From the NCBI GenBank assembly GCA_039698075.1, contig JBDKTJ010000064.1, forward strand, positions 1-9,650: a stretch of DNA of 9,650 nucleotides, written 5' to 3'. Numbering within the stretch: position 1 is the stretch's first letter; each line of letters begins with the position of its first letter. The notes under the pieces are model-generated. The model made no database searches. It saw only the letters and a list, made by a program, of their open reading frames with translations, and was not told the origin of the DNA. This DNA is from JAJFVC01 sp039698075. GTDB lineage: Bacteria; Planctomycetota; Planctomycetia; Pirellulales; Thermoguttaceae. The position numbers and the translations under genes are program-made. Positions 1 through 6,565 of the stretch are shown one piece after another.

Positions 1-1020
1 CGCGACCCTTACGTCGACGTGCCGACCCGGTCGCTGTCGAACGTGAAATACAACAAGTCGCGGCGGTTCATCGAGATGGGCTCGGCGACCAATCGCCGCC
101 ATTTGTTCAACCTGTCGCAGGCCAAAACCTACATGCAAACCATGCTGGTGGCCAGCGGCGCCACGCAACTGATCGAGCAAAATAAGACCACCAGCATCCG
201 CGGTCTCTACTACCTGCTAAAGCACACGATCGAAGGCACCAAGGAAGAAACGTTCGGCGACCAGGGCGAGTGCGATCCGGTCATCGAGGATTGCGAGGTG
301 TTGTTGAACAGCCTGCGCGAGGAGTTGCACTTGTACGCCCAAAAGAAAGGCGACATGGTCGGCGACATCGTCCTGATCGATCGCGGCGACGAGATCGACT
401 GCTCGCGGATGGGCTCCGGCGGCTACGGCGTCCCGTCGATCGTCGAGCCCGAGGCGATCGCGTTCAAAAAATGCTCGGCGAAGTTCATCCTGCACGTCGA
501 AAAAGACACGGTCTGGCAGCGGTTCAACGAGGACAAGTTTTGGCGCAAGCACAACTGCATCTTGACGCACGGCGGAGGTCAACCGCCCCGCGGCGTCCGA
601 CGGCTCTTGCACCGGATGCACAACGAGTTGAAATTGCCCATCTATTGCCTGTTGGATAACGATCCGTGGGGATATTACATCTATAGCGTCATCAAACAAG
701 GCTCGATCAATCTGGCCTACGAGTCGCAGCGGATGGCGATCCCGGACGCCAAGTTCGTCGGGCTGCGATCCAAGGATTTCCGCGAATGCCAATTGTCCGA
801 CAGCGTGAAAATTTCGCTGAACGACATCGATCGGAAACGGGCCAAGCAGATCGCCAGCTATCCGTGGTTCGCTCCGAAAAAGGAGTGGCAAAAGGAAATC
901 AAGCAACTGCTGGACAACGGTTTCAAGCTGGAAGTCGAAGCGCTCATCAGCAAGGACATCAGCTACGTCACCGAGCATTACACCCCCGCCCGGCTCAAGG
1001 CCAAGGACTGGCTCGATTAG
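1..1020 (+). CDS. top6A: DNA topoisomerase VI subunit A (Spo11-like), 5' end outside window
   Basis: This is the catalytic subunit of type IIB topoisomerase VI, which with the ATPase subunit B cuts both DNA strands, passes another duplex through and reseals the break. The frame is open from base 1 (reading R-D-P-Y-V-D before the GTG at 19), so the true start lies upstream and that GTG is internal. The nucleophile motif RGLYY is present; its second Tyr (codon 211-213) is the expected catalytic tyrosine of the 5Y-CAP domain. The Toprim domain has its Glu in HVEKDTVW (codon 499-501), the GGGQPPRGVRRLL segment, and the acidic pair in LLDNDPWG (codons 655-657 and 661-663), so the metal site looks intact. 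The gene ends at TAG 1018-1020. Subunit B is not visible and is probably upstream. Topoisomerase VI is mainly archaeal but is known in some bacteria. Identification is firm. Confidence 0.93.
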   Translation, partial: RDPYVDVPTRSLSNVKYNKSRRFIEMGSATNRRHLFNLSQAKTYMQTMLVASGATQLIEQNKTTSIRGLYYLLKHTIEGTKEETFGDQGECDPVIEDCEVLLNSLREELHLYAQKKGDMVGDIVLIDRGDEIDCSRMGSGGYGVPSIVEPEAIAFKKCSAKFILHVEKDTVWQRFNEDKFWRKHNCILTHGGGQPPRGVRRLLHRMHNELKLPIYCLLDNDPWGYYIYSVIKQGSINLAYESQRMAIPDAKFVGLRSKDFRECQLSDSVKISLNDIDRKRAKQIASYPWFAPKKEWQKEIKQLLDNGFKLEVEALISKDISYVTEHYTPARLKAKDWLD

Positions 1021-1033
1021 ACGCACTAATTTT

Positions 1034-1058
1034 GTACTATTTTTCCAAAAAATAGTAC
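1034..1058. promoter_or_regulatory. Operator-like perfect inverted repeat O1 upstream of fic
   Basis: The arms at 1034-1044 and 1048-1058 are perfect 11-bp complements around a 3-base centre. The core reads TACTATTTT-N5-AAAATAGTA, the same architecture as the second repeat at 1081-1111. It ends one base before the -35 box of the fic promoter. It could instead be a terminator for the upstream topoisomerase gene, but the stem is almost all A/T and no T tract follows, so a protein-binding site is more likely. Confidence 0.7.
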
Positions 1059-1059
1059 A

Positions 1060-1088
1060 TTGACGACCAGCCCATTCCACGATATACT
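1060..1088 (+). promoter_or_regulatory. Sigma-70-type promoter for fic
   Basis: A -35 box TTGACG (1060-1065) and a -10 box TATACT (1083-1088) are separated by exactly 17 bases, each matching consensus at five of six positions. Transcription should begin near 1095, giving a leader of about 60 bases before the fic ATG at 1154. The -35 box abuts operator O1, and the -10 box and start point lie inside operator O2, so a bound protein should block RNA polymerase. Confidence 0.75.
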
Positions 1089-1111
1089 ATTTTAGCACAA
1101 AGTAGTATATC
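1081..1111. promoter_or_regulatory. Operator-like inverted repeat O2 overlapping the fic -10 box
   Basis: The arms at 1081-1092 and 1100-1111 are complementary with one mismatch. The core reads TACTATTTT-N5-AAAGTAGTA, so it has the same half-site sequence and 5-base spacing as O1. The two centres (about 1046 and 1096) are 50 bp apart, close to five helical turns, so both sites would face roughly the same side of the DNA. A lone TAGTATTT at 1114-1121 may be a further degenerate half-site. Confidence 0.7.
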
Positions 1112-1153
1112 TCTAGTATTTCTCAACTCACTCTCCTGCCAAGGGTTGCGCCG

Positions 1154-2482
1154 ATGAGAAAACCATCGCCCCCCCCTGAGTTTGGTGAATTGCTAGCCAA
1201 CGCCGCCCAGGCTGACCGCCTCGCCAAAATTCACAACGCCGTGACAACCCCGCTGGTTCAGGGCAAATACCTTTCTTGGGGTGAACTTCAATACCACACG
1301 CCGCCGACTGGCTTGTCGTTGGAGGAATGGTGGCTGGGACTCAAGCTGCAACGCGCTTCGACGCAACCGATCCCGTTGCAAGCCGGCTCTGGCCTGCCCT
1401 TCAAATATTTGCAGGTCGACCCGATCCCAGAACAACTGCACGAAATGGATCTTGGCGCAGGCGGCGACATTCAAATGCCCGACCCGATCGTCAATCCGCA
1501 ACTACGAGATCGGTACTACGTGAGCTCGCTGATCGAGGAAGCCATCACCTCGAGCCAACTCGAAGGCGCCGTGACTACTCGCGTCATCGCCGAGGACATG
1601 CTCCGATCCGGACGAACACCGAACGATCGAAGCGAAAAAATGATTTTCAACAACTTCATCACGATGCGGCGCATCGGGGAATTGAAGGACGAGCCGCTCA
1701 CCCGGGACCTCGTCTTGGAAATCCATCGTCTGATCACGGAAGGCACCCTGGATGATCCGACGGCGACCGGACGTTTTCGTCGTGCCGAGGAAAACATCGT
1801 GGTCGGCGACATGTATGGAGAAATTTACCACCAACCGCCGCCGGCCTCGCAGCTGGACCATCGGATGCGGGCGATGTGCGATTTCGCTAACGGCAAAACG
1901 CCCGGCGGGTTCGTCCATCCCGTTCTCCGGTCGATCCTGTTGCATTTTTGGCTGGCCTACGATCACCCGTTTGTCGATGGCAACGGACGAACCGCTCGAT
2001 CGTTGTTCTATTGGTCGATGCTTCGTCATCGCTACTGGCTTTGCGAGTTCTTGTCGATTTCTCCGCTGATCCTCAAGGCCCCGAGTCGATACCAACTCGC
2101 CTTTCTTCACACGGAAATCGACGACAACGATTTGACGTATTTCATTCTCTACCACCTCGACCTGCTGCATCGGGCGTTGCGGCAACTTCATGAATATCTT
2201 CATCGCAAGTCGGAACAAGCCCGTAAAATGGAAATCTCGCTGCAGGGTCTCGCCGCGCTCAATCATCGGCAACGAGCGTTGATGTCCCACGCCATTCGCC
2301 ATCCCCACCAGATCTACACGGTGGAATCACACCAAACCAGCCATAAAGTCGTGTACGAAACGGCGCGCAAGGATTTGCTCGACCTCGCCCAACGCGGACT
2401 GCTTGTGGCGAAGAAACACAAAAAAACATGGCATTTCACGCCAGCGGCCGATCTTGAGTCGCGGCTCTCGCACCGCCCGTAA
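1154..2482 (+). CDS. Class II Fic family protein AMP-transferase with C-terminal winged helix
   Basis: Fic proteins transfer AMP (less often other groups) from a nucleotide to a hydroxyl side chain of a target protein. The complete motif HPFVDGNGRTAR is at residues 271-282 (His271 catalytic, Asp275 for metal, Arg279 and Arg282 for phosphates). The flap segment lies near 217-230. An N-terminal inhibitory motif S-x-x-x-E-G is at 133-138; Glu137 is expected to pair with Arg282, which defines self-inhibited class II Fic enzymes. The N-terminal region (about 38-68, W/P/WW-rich) is of a type seen in Fic proteins. Residues about 366-428 look like a winged helix-turn-helix, suggesting DNA binding. 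The ATG has an AAGGG Shine-Dalgarno sequence at 1141-1145. The gene converges on the ThuA gene with a 12-base gap. The target is unknown. The less GC-rich leader hints at acquisition by transfer, which is inference. Confidence 0.93.
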   Translation: MRKPSPPPEFGELLANAAQADRLAKIHNAVTTPLVQGKYLSWGELQYHTPPTGLSLEEWWLGLKLQRASTQPIPLQAGSGLPFKYLQVDPIPEQLHEMDLGAGGDIQMPDPIVNPQLRDRYYVSSLIEEAITSSQLEGAVTTRVIAEDMLRSGRTPNDRSEKMIFNNFITMRRIGELKDEPLTRDLVLEIHRLITEGTLDDPTATGRFRRAEENIVVGDMYGEIYHQPPPASQLDHRMRAMCDFANGKTPGGFVHPVLRSILLHFWLAYDHPFVDGNGRTARSLFYWSMLRHRYWLCEFLSISPLILKAPSRYQLAFLHTEIDDNDLTYFILYHLDLLHRALRQLHEYLHRKSEQARKMEISLQGLAALNHRQRALMSHAIRHPHQIYTVESHQTSHKVVYETARKDLLDLAQRGLLVAKKHKKTWHFTPAADLESRLSHRP

Positions 2483-2494
2483 CGACGGAGATCG

Positions 2495-3340
2495 CTAGGA
2501 CGCCTTTTTCGGCGGCGGCGTAAACTCGTTGGCGCCGGGCGCGACCTGCGCCAGGTTCGGCGTCACGTCGGCCTCGACGTTGCCAAGCGTCCAGGCCAGA
2601 CCGCCCAGCAAGATCTGCTCGAACTTGGGATTGGTCCACACGTCTTCGCGATGCCCCAAGGACGTGTAAAACACCCGGCCCTTGCCGTGTCGCCGCGCCC
2701 ACGTGGCCGGATAGGGCGGCCGACGATAGGGATCGCCGATCATGCCGGCCGTCTCTTGCATCAGAATCACATGCAGGTCGGGGGCGAACTTTCCGAAGGT
2801 GTACCACTCTTCCAGCAACGTGAGCCGATCGCCGAGGCCCTCCATGCCGGGAAACTTCGGATCGACCACCCGCAGAACGGCTGGTTGTTGCTTGGCGTGG
2901 ACCACAAACTCGGCGCCGATCATCGCGATGTAGGGATCGACGCCGGGGCTGAGAAACGTGTCGGTTGCGGCATGGAGGCCGACAAACCCCTTGCCCGACG
3001 CAATCGCCGCCAACAGGTTTTTCTTGCCCCGCGCGGTCAGCGGATCGCCGGACGTGTAAAAGACAATCGCATCATAAGCGTCAAGGCTGCTTTCGAGAAC
3101 GGTCGGGGTTTGGCTGCAAACTACCTCGAAGCCGTGTTTTCGGCCCAGTTCTTCAAAGATTGTTTCGCTGTAAGCCTTCAACCGATTGTGTCGATTCACC
3201 ACCGAGTGGATAAAGCCCGCGCTCCGGGTGAAATACAACACTTTTTGCTTTTTCGACTCGGCGGCGGTCCATCCCATCGGAAACGTCGAGGCCCCGACAA
3301 CCATCGCCCCGGCCGTCAACAACATCTCGCGGCGTCGCAT
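2495..3340 (-). CDS. Tat-exported ThuA-domain protein (trehalose-utilisation family)
   Basis: This is a ThuA-like protein of 281 residues with a class-I-glutamine-amidotransferase-like fold. The family is linked to trehalose and other sugar catabolism, but its chemistry is not settled. Recognisable segments are VLYFTRSAGFIHS (34-46), YDAIVFYTSGD (89-99), GKGFVGLHAATDTF (116-129), EEWYTF (177-182) and GKGRVFYTSLGHREDVW (219-235). The N-terminus MRRREMLLTAG followed by a hydrophobic stretch to about residue 22 is a twin-arginine signal, pointing to export of a folded protein. I chose the ATG at 3338-3340 rather than the in-frame ATG 14 codons upstream because AGGAGA lies 7 bases before it (3348-3353) and it puts the arginine motif at the N-terminus. 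It lies 86 bases downstream of the aldo/keto reductase gene on the same strand, possibly co-transcribed; I see no promoter or clear structure in that gap. Confidence 0.88.
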   Translation of the reverse strand: MRRREMLLTAGAMVVGASTFPMGWTAAESKKQKVLYFTRSAGFIHSVVNRHNRLKAYSETIFEELGRKHGFEVVCSQTPTVLESSLDAYDAIVFYTSGDPLTARGKKNLLAAIASGKGFVGLHAATDTFLSPGVDPYIAMIGAEFVVHAKQQPAVLRVVDPKFPGMEGLGDRLTLLEEWYTFGKFAPDLHVILMQETAGMIGDPYRRPPYPATWARRHGKGRVFYTSLGHREDVWTNPKFEQILLGGLAWTLGNVEADVTPNLAQVAPGANEFTPPPKKAS

Positions 3341-3426
3341 GTTTAGATCTCCTGTAAGACTTTTTTGAAGAGACAACAGCAAGGGCCGGAACTTGCAAAT
3401 TTTTCATCACCCCAGTTCCTCGCCCC

Positions 3427-4410
3427 CTACTCGCACACGATCCGGTTCATCGCGTCCCATTCCTCGGCCGAAAGCTCGATTTGCCCGGCCTCGGCGTTTT
3501 CGGTCGCTTGCGCGGCGTTGCGAACGCCGCACAGCGCGCAGGTCAGCCCCGGCTGCGCGATCGTCCAGGCGATGACCAACTGGGACGTCGTCGCTCGATG
3601 GCGTTCGGCGATCGGACGCAACCGTTCGAGCGCGGCGTTCATGCGTTCGACGTTGGCCGGCGAAAAACGTTGCCTGCCGTTGCGCAGGTCGCCCGGGCCA
3701 TACTGTCGATCGGGCCGCAACTTGCCGGTCAACAGTCCGTTGGCCAGCGGCGAATAAGCCAACACGGAGATCTTATGCTGACGGCAATATTCCAAACCGC
3801 CGTCGGTTTCCATCGCGCGGTCGATCATGCTGAACCGCTCTTGATCCGCGTCGATGCCCCCATATTGTTTTATGTGATCCACCGTGGCGTTCGAGACGCC
3901 GATGGCTCGGATCTTGCCTTCTTCCTTGAGCTTCAGCAGCACGGCCATCGTGTCGGCCACCGGCGTGGTCGTCGTTTGCCAATGGGTCTGGTACAGATCG
4001 ACGTAATCCGTCTGCAACCGCTGAAGGCTGGCGTGCAGTTCGTCGCGGATCGATTCGGGCCGAAGGCATTTATAGACGTCGCGTTCGGAAGGGCCGGACG
4101 TGATGCCGTCGGCGTCGGAGTGGAAATGCAACTCGCCTTCCACGCGATCCCAGATCAGCCCGCATTTGGTGGCCAGCACGACCCGATCGCGACGGCCGCG
4201 GATGGCCTGGGCGACCAATCGCTCGGAGCGGCCGAATCCATAGACCGGCGCAGTGTCGATCAGCGTCACGCCGTGGTCCAATGCGGCCACGATGGCCTCG
4301 ACGGCCTGCTTTTCGTCCGAGCCGCCCCACATCCATCCGCCGATGGCCCAAGCGCCGAACCCGACCGCCGAAATGTCGATCCCCGACGAGCCGAGTTTTC
4401 GATAGATCAT
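3427..4410 (-). CDS. Aldo/keto reductase
   Basis: This is an NADPH-dependent oxidoreductase of the aldo/keto reductase superfamily, 327 residues, the usual length for a single TIM barrel. The catalytic tetrad is complete: Asp52 and Tyr57 in LIDTAPVYGFG, Lys82 in ATKCGL, and His143 in DLYQTHW. Other family landmarks are IRAIGVSNAT (168-176), SVLAYSPLANGLLTGK (215-230) and a cofactor-binding C-terminal region with QLVIAWTIAQPG (277-288). It is cytoplasmic, with no signal peptide. The start is firm: AGGAGG at 4416-4421 lies 5 bases before the ATG. A candidate promoter at 4475-4503 lies upstream, and the ThuA gene follows. This pairing suggests sugar or sugar-derivative metabolism, but the substrate cannot be read from the sequence. 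Confidence 0.93.
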   Translation of the reverse strand: MIYRKLGSSGIDISAVGFGAWAIGGWMWGGSDEKQAVEAIVAALDHGVTLIDTAPVYGFGRSERLVAQAIRGRRDRVVLATKCGLIWDRVEGELHFHSDADGITSGPSERDVYKCLRPESIRDELHASLQRLQTDYVDLYQTHWQTTTTPVADTMAVLLKLKEEGKIRAIGVSNATVDHIKQYGGIDADQERFSMIDRAMETDGGLEYCRQHKISVLAYSPLANGLLTGKLRPDRQYGPGDLRNGRQRFSPANVERMNAALERLRPIAERHRATTSQLVIAWTIAQPGLTCALCGVRNAAQATENAEAGQIELSAEEWDAMNRIVCE

Positions 4411-4474
4411 GGCGTCCTCCTTCCGTTATTGAGGGTCAGAAACCGAATGTCGGGCGGCCGACCGCATCGCGTCG

Positions 4475-4503
4475 ATTATGGCACGACGCCGATTCCGCAA
4501 CAA
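4475..4503 (-). promoter_or_regulatory. Candidate promoter for the aldo/keto reductase gene
   Basis: On the minus strand, TTGTTG (4503-4498) and CATAAT (4480-4475) are 17 bases apart, about 65 bases before the reductase ATG. The -10 box matches consensus at five of six positions, the -35 box at only three. The rest of the 4411-4610 intergenic region holds this promoter, the divergent one at 4518-4546 and nothing else I can identify. Confidence 0.45.
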
Positions 4504-4517
4504 GCCGCCGGCCATTC

Positions 4518-4546
4518 TTGCGGCAAAAACCCCCGACCGGTATAAT
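4518..4546 (+). promoter_or_regulatory. Candidate promoter for the lipoprotein gene
   Basis: A perfect -10 hexamer TATAAT at 4541-4546 is preceded after 17 bases by TTGCGG at 4518-4523, which is weak (three of six). The predicted start near 4553 gives a leader of about 58 bases before the ATG at 4611. Confidence 0.55.
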
Positions 4547-4610
4547 GACGGGATTCGCCAATTTTGCTATTTTTCCTGCAATTTCCATCAAACGTCAAAG
4601 GTCTGGTGCG

Positions 4611-5315
4611 ATGCAGCACTTTTCATTTTCGGCGGTTCATCGTGCGGTCGTGTCCGTCTTGCTGCCGTGTGGGCTGGCCATGTTGATCGGCTGCGGAACC
4701 GGCGAATACGAAAAACGCTTGGCGGGCCGCGACGCCCGATTGAAGGCGCAGGCCGTTGCCCGATTCGCCGATTTGGGCAACGAACAAAATCTGGCCAGCA
4801 CGAACGTTTCGTTCCGCATCCCGAAAAAGATGACGGCGCTCTCGTCCGGCGACCAGCGACGCATGAACGCCGGCGCGCTGCCGATTCCCGACGCCCACCA
4901 AACCTACGAAGGTTTCGTTCAAGACTCGACGGGCGGACAGTTGCCGTACTACTGCTATGTCGGCGTGCTGCCCGTTCCGCTGCAACAGATCACTTCGCAA
5001 ATGCAGACCGTGTTGACGGCCGCCAAGCTCAACGGGTCGCTCAATTGGACCGACGTGCAGGCCGAGTCGCCCGACGGCGAGGTCTCCACCTGGAAAAAGC
5101 TCCGCTTGCAGACCAACCAGGATTTCTACTACAAGACCAAGGACGGCCAGTCGCAATATCCGAACGTGCCGGGCATGCTCGAGTTTTATCTGCGTGACGC
5201 GGGCAAGTCCGTCATATTCGTGATCTGGCGCATGCCGACCAGCATCGAGCCCAACGTCGAACTGGCCCGCTTGGCCCCGTTGGTCAACGGCTGCGTAAAG
5301 GCTGAAAAGAAATAA
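4611..5315 (+). CDS. Small lipoprotein of unknown function
   Basis: The protein has 234 residues. Its N-terminus has a positively charged start, a hydrophobic stretch (about 12-27) and a lipobox LIGC with Cys28, so it should be lipid-anchored by the Lol/Lgt-type route at an inner or outer membrane. The mature part begins with a charged region (EYEKRLAGRDARLKAQA), followed by a mixed region with NVSFRIPKKM (66-75), a YYCYVGVLP segment, WTDVQ and a C-terminal FYLRDAGKSVIFVIWRMP segment that looks like a beta hairpin. I do not recognise a named domain; it resembles the uncharacterised lipoproteins common in planctomycetes. The frame is open further upstream, but I chose the ATG at 4611 because it starts the signal peptide, has AAAGG at 4597-4601 and lies behind a good promoter. 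It converges on the zinc-motif gene, with a candidate terminator between. Confidence 0.8.
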   Translation: MQHFSFSAVHRAVVSVLLPCGLAMLIGCGTGEYEKRLAGRDARLKAQAVARFADLGNEQNLASTNVSFRIPKKMTALSSGDQRRMNAGALPIPDAHQTYEGFVQDSTGGQLPYYCYVGVLPVPLQQITSQMQTVLTAAKLNGSLNWTDVQAESPDGEVSTWKKLRLQTNQDFYYKTKDGQSQYPNVPGMLEFYLRDAGKSVIFVIWRMPTSIEPNVELARLAPLVNGCVKAEKK

Positions 5316-5322
5316 CGAAGAA

Positions 5323-5367
5323 CGCAGGGGGACGGACGAGACCATTCGCGGGCGGCGGTCCCCCGCG
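5323..5367. terminator. GC-rich hairpin between convergent genes, possible bidirectional terminator
   Basis: GGGGGAC (5327-5333) pairs with GTCCCCC (5358-5364), and the flanking CGC (5323-5325) pairs with GCG (5365-5367) around a single bulged A, giving ten base pairs and a 24-base loop. It fills the gap between the lipoprotein stop at 5315 and the minus-strand stop at 5368. No clear T tract follows on either strand, so its termination role is tentative. Confidence 0.4.
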
Positions 5368-5787
5368 TCAGCCTTCGCCCTTCTTGAGCTTTCCGGCGCT
5401 CGACTGGAAATATTTGCGGCGTCGCGATTGAGCCGCCGACTCCGCTTCGGTCTGTTGAGCCCGCAGGTCGTCCCAATTCGCCCGGCAGTAACGACAGCCA
5501 ACCGTCTCGATGTGGAAGGCGACATATCGGGCCTGCGGTTCGGGCAGCACGCCCAGCACGAAACTGCCCAGTTGGTCGCGCGTCGGACAACTCAGCCGAT
5601 GACGCCGCCAGATCTCGCCCAACGAATGCACCCCTTCGTCGCGTCGGGCCTGAATCGCCGCCAAACGCTCGACCAGCGACCGATCCGCACGCAACGCCTT
5701 CTCGACGCTCGCCATCCTCTCGAAAGGCAGCGATTCGTCCAGATAGGCTTCCAGATCGGATTGGCAAAAGTCAGACATGGCATCCAT
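5368..5787 (-). CDS. Small zinc-finger-like protein, probable anti-sigma or sigma-associated factor
   Basis: The protein is about 139 residues, soluble, with no membrane segment. The N-terminal part (SDLEAYLDESLP, residues 10-21) resembles the start of zf-HC2/anti-sigma domains. Residues 67-105 hold CPTRDQLGSFVLGVL and then H92-x5-C98-x2-C101, a spaced-out version of the usual H-x3-C-x2-C metal motif. The C-terminus is basic and polar. It follows the ECF sigma gene by 52 bases on the same strand, the usual place for a partner that holds the sigma factor inactive. The start is uncertain: ATG codons at 5787 and 5778 are both in frame and neither has a strong Shine-Dalgarno sequence. The open frame continues upstream into the sigma gene but has no conserved look there. 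Role is inferred from position and the motif. Confidence 0.75.
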   Translation of the reverse strand: MDAMSDFCQSDLEAYLDESLPFERMASVEKALRADRSLVERLAAIQARRDEGVHSLGEIWRRHRLSCPTRDQLGSFVLGVLPEPQARYVAFHIETVGCRYCRANWDDLRAQQTEAESAAQSRRRKYFQSSAGKLKKGEG

Positions 5788-5839
5788 GGTTCTTGGTTCG
5801 TGGCGAGAAATATCGGCAGTTCGGTCTGTCACCGCCCAC

Positions 5840-6466
5840 TCACTCGTACAACTCCGGAAACACTTCCTTCGGCAATTTCTGCGATCGAACGGCGGTCCGC
5901 AGCTTCGCCACAAACTCGAACTTGTAATTGGCCACCGCCTGCTCGGTCAATTGCAATCGCGCCGCGACGTCTTGGTTCGACCAGCCCCGCACCAGCAACA
6001 GTTCGAGGCACTCGAGCCGATCCCACTGGCCGTGGCGGCGAAGGTGGTCGATCTGACCCGCCAGCGCCGCCGCCAGCGAGTCTTCCTCCAATCGACGCCG
6101 CTCACCGCTCCGGGCAATGCTGCTGGCCGGCCGACCGTTTCCGACGGGTTCCCACGGGCTCGACGTTCCGTGGCGAGCCACCATCGGCAGCGTCGGACGC
6201 CGACCTTCGCGCCGTAAATGGTCGGTCAGCTTGTGGGCCGCGATCGAAAACAAATAGCCTTCCAACGGGCGCCGATTGTCGTAGTTCGGCAGGCTGGTCA
6301 AAAATCCGATGAACGTCTCTTGAACCAAGTCCTCGGCCGCCGAGCGATTGCCGGTTCGATTCTCCACATAGGCCAACAGCCGGCCCTCAAACCGTGCGAT
6401 CAACTCGTTCCAAGCCTCGTCATCGCCCTGACGAACGCGGCGGATCAACAAAGCGTCGGCGGACAT
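5840..6466 (-). CDS. ECF-type RNA polymerase sigma factor
   Basis: This is an alternative sigma-70 family factor of 208 residues that directs RNA polymerase to a dedicated set of promoters. The N-terminus LIRRVRQGDDEAWNELIARF (7-26) opens region 2. AEDLVQETFIGFL (44-56) and EGYLFSIAAHKLTDHLRRE (69-87) are the core region 2 signatures, including the -10 recognition part. A charged linker of about 60 residues is followed by region 4 (about 148-192) with the helix-turn-helix NQDVAARLQLTEQAVANYKF, which reads the -35 box. Region 4 ends in ANYKFEFVAKLR rather than the common SRLHRARKKLR-type ending, as in planctomycete ECF groups. The start fits the conserved N-terminus, but the ATG has no Shine-Dalgarno sequence; a T6 tract and CCC precede it directly. 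The 52 bases to the downstream zinc-motif gene hold no recognisable site. Confidence 0.93.
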   Translation of the reverse strand: MSADALLIRRVRQGDDEAWNELIARFEGRLLAYVENRTGNRSAAEDLVQETFIGFLTSLPNYDNRRPLEGYLFSIAAHKLTDHLRREGRRPTLPMVARHGTSSPWEPVGNGRPASSIARSGERRRLEEDSLAAALAGQIDHLRRHGQWDRLECLELLLVRGWSNQDVAARLQLTEQAVANYKFEFVAKLRTAVRSQKLPKEVFPELYE

Positions 6467-6469
6467 GGG

Positions 6470-6565
6470 AAAAAATAGGGATTAGGGATCAGGAATTAGG
6501 GATGAGAAAGGAAATAGACGCCGCCAAGGCTCGTTCTAATTCCTAACCTCTAATCCCCAATCCCT
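6470..6565 (-). repeat. GGGATTAGGG-rich imperfect inverted repeat; terminator- or attenuator-like hairpin before the sigma gene
   Basis: Arms at 6477-6499 and 6536-6565 pair in two blocks: AGGAATTAG with CTAATTCCT (9 bp), and AGGGATTAGGGAT with its partner (about 12-13 bp, one wobble), separated by an unequal internal loop. The apical loop is about 36 bases. Read on the minus strand, the stem is followed by T6 (6475-6470), as in an intrinsic terminator, then CCC and the sigma ATG. It fills nearly the whole gap between the membrane protein gene and the sigma gene. The simple GGGATTAGGG units suggest a dispersed intergenic element. Confidence 0.6.

Noticed and set aside
1034..1058. Rho-independent terminator for the topoisomerase gene
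   Set aside because: The stem is nearly all A/T with no T tract after it, and the same half-sites recur at 1081-1111 over the promoter, which fits an operator better.
217..1080. Long minus-strand open frame (about 287 codons) across topoisomerase VI subunit A
   Set aside because: It is the antisense of a firmly identified gene, is compositionally biased (Asp, Val, Leu, Arg rich) and has no recognisable motif.
3388..3419. Short inverted repeat GGAACT / AGTTCC between the reductase and ThuA genes
   Set aside because: Only six base pairs with a 20-base loop and no T tract; not distinguishable from chance.
3481..4545. Plus-strand open frame of about 354 codons opposite the aldo/keto reductase
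   Set aside because: The reductase has its full catalytic tetrad and a strong ribosome binding site; the opposite frame is a GC-rich shadow with no family features.
4281..4610. N-terminal extension of the lipoprotein reading frame
   Set aside because: It overlaps the reductase start and the divergent promoter region, is Arg/Pro-rich, and would bury the lipoprotein signal peptide.
5428..6312. Plus-strand open frame of about 294 codons opposite the sigma and zinc-motif genes
   Set aside because: It crosses two genes with clear identity on the other strand and contains Arg/Pro/Ser-rich low-complexity sequence.
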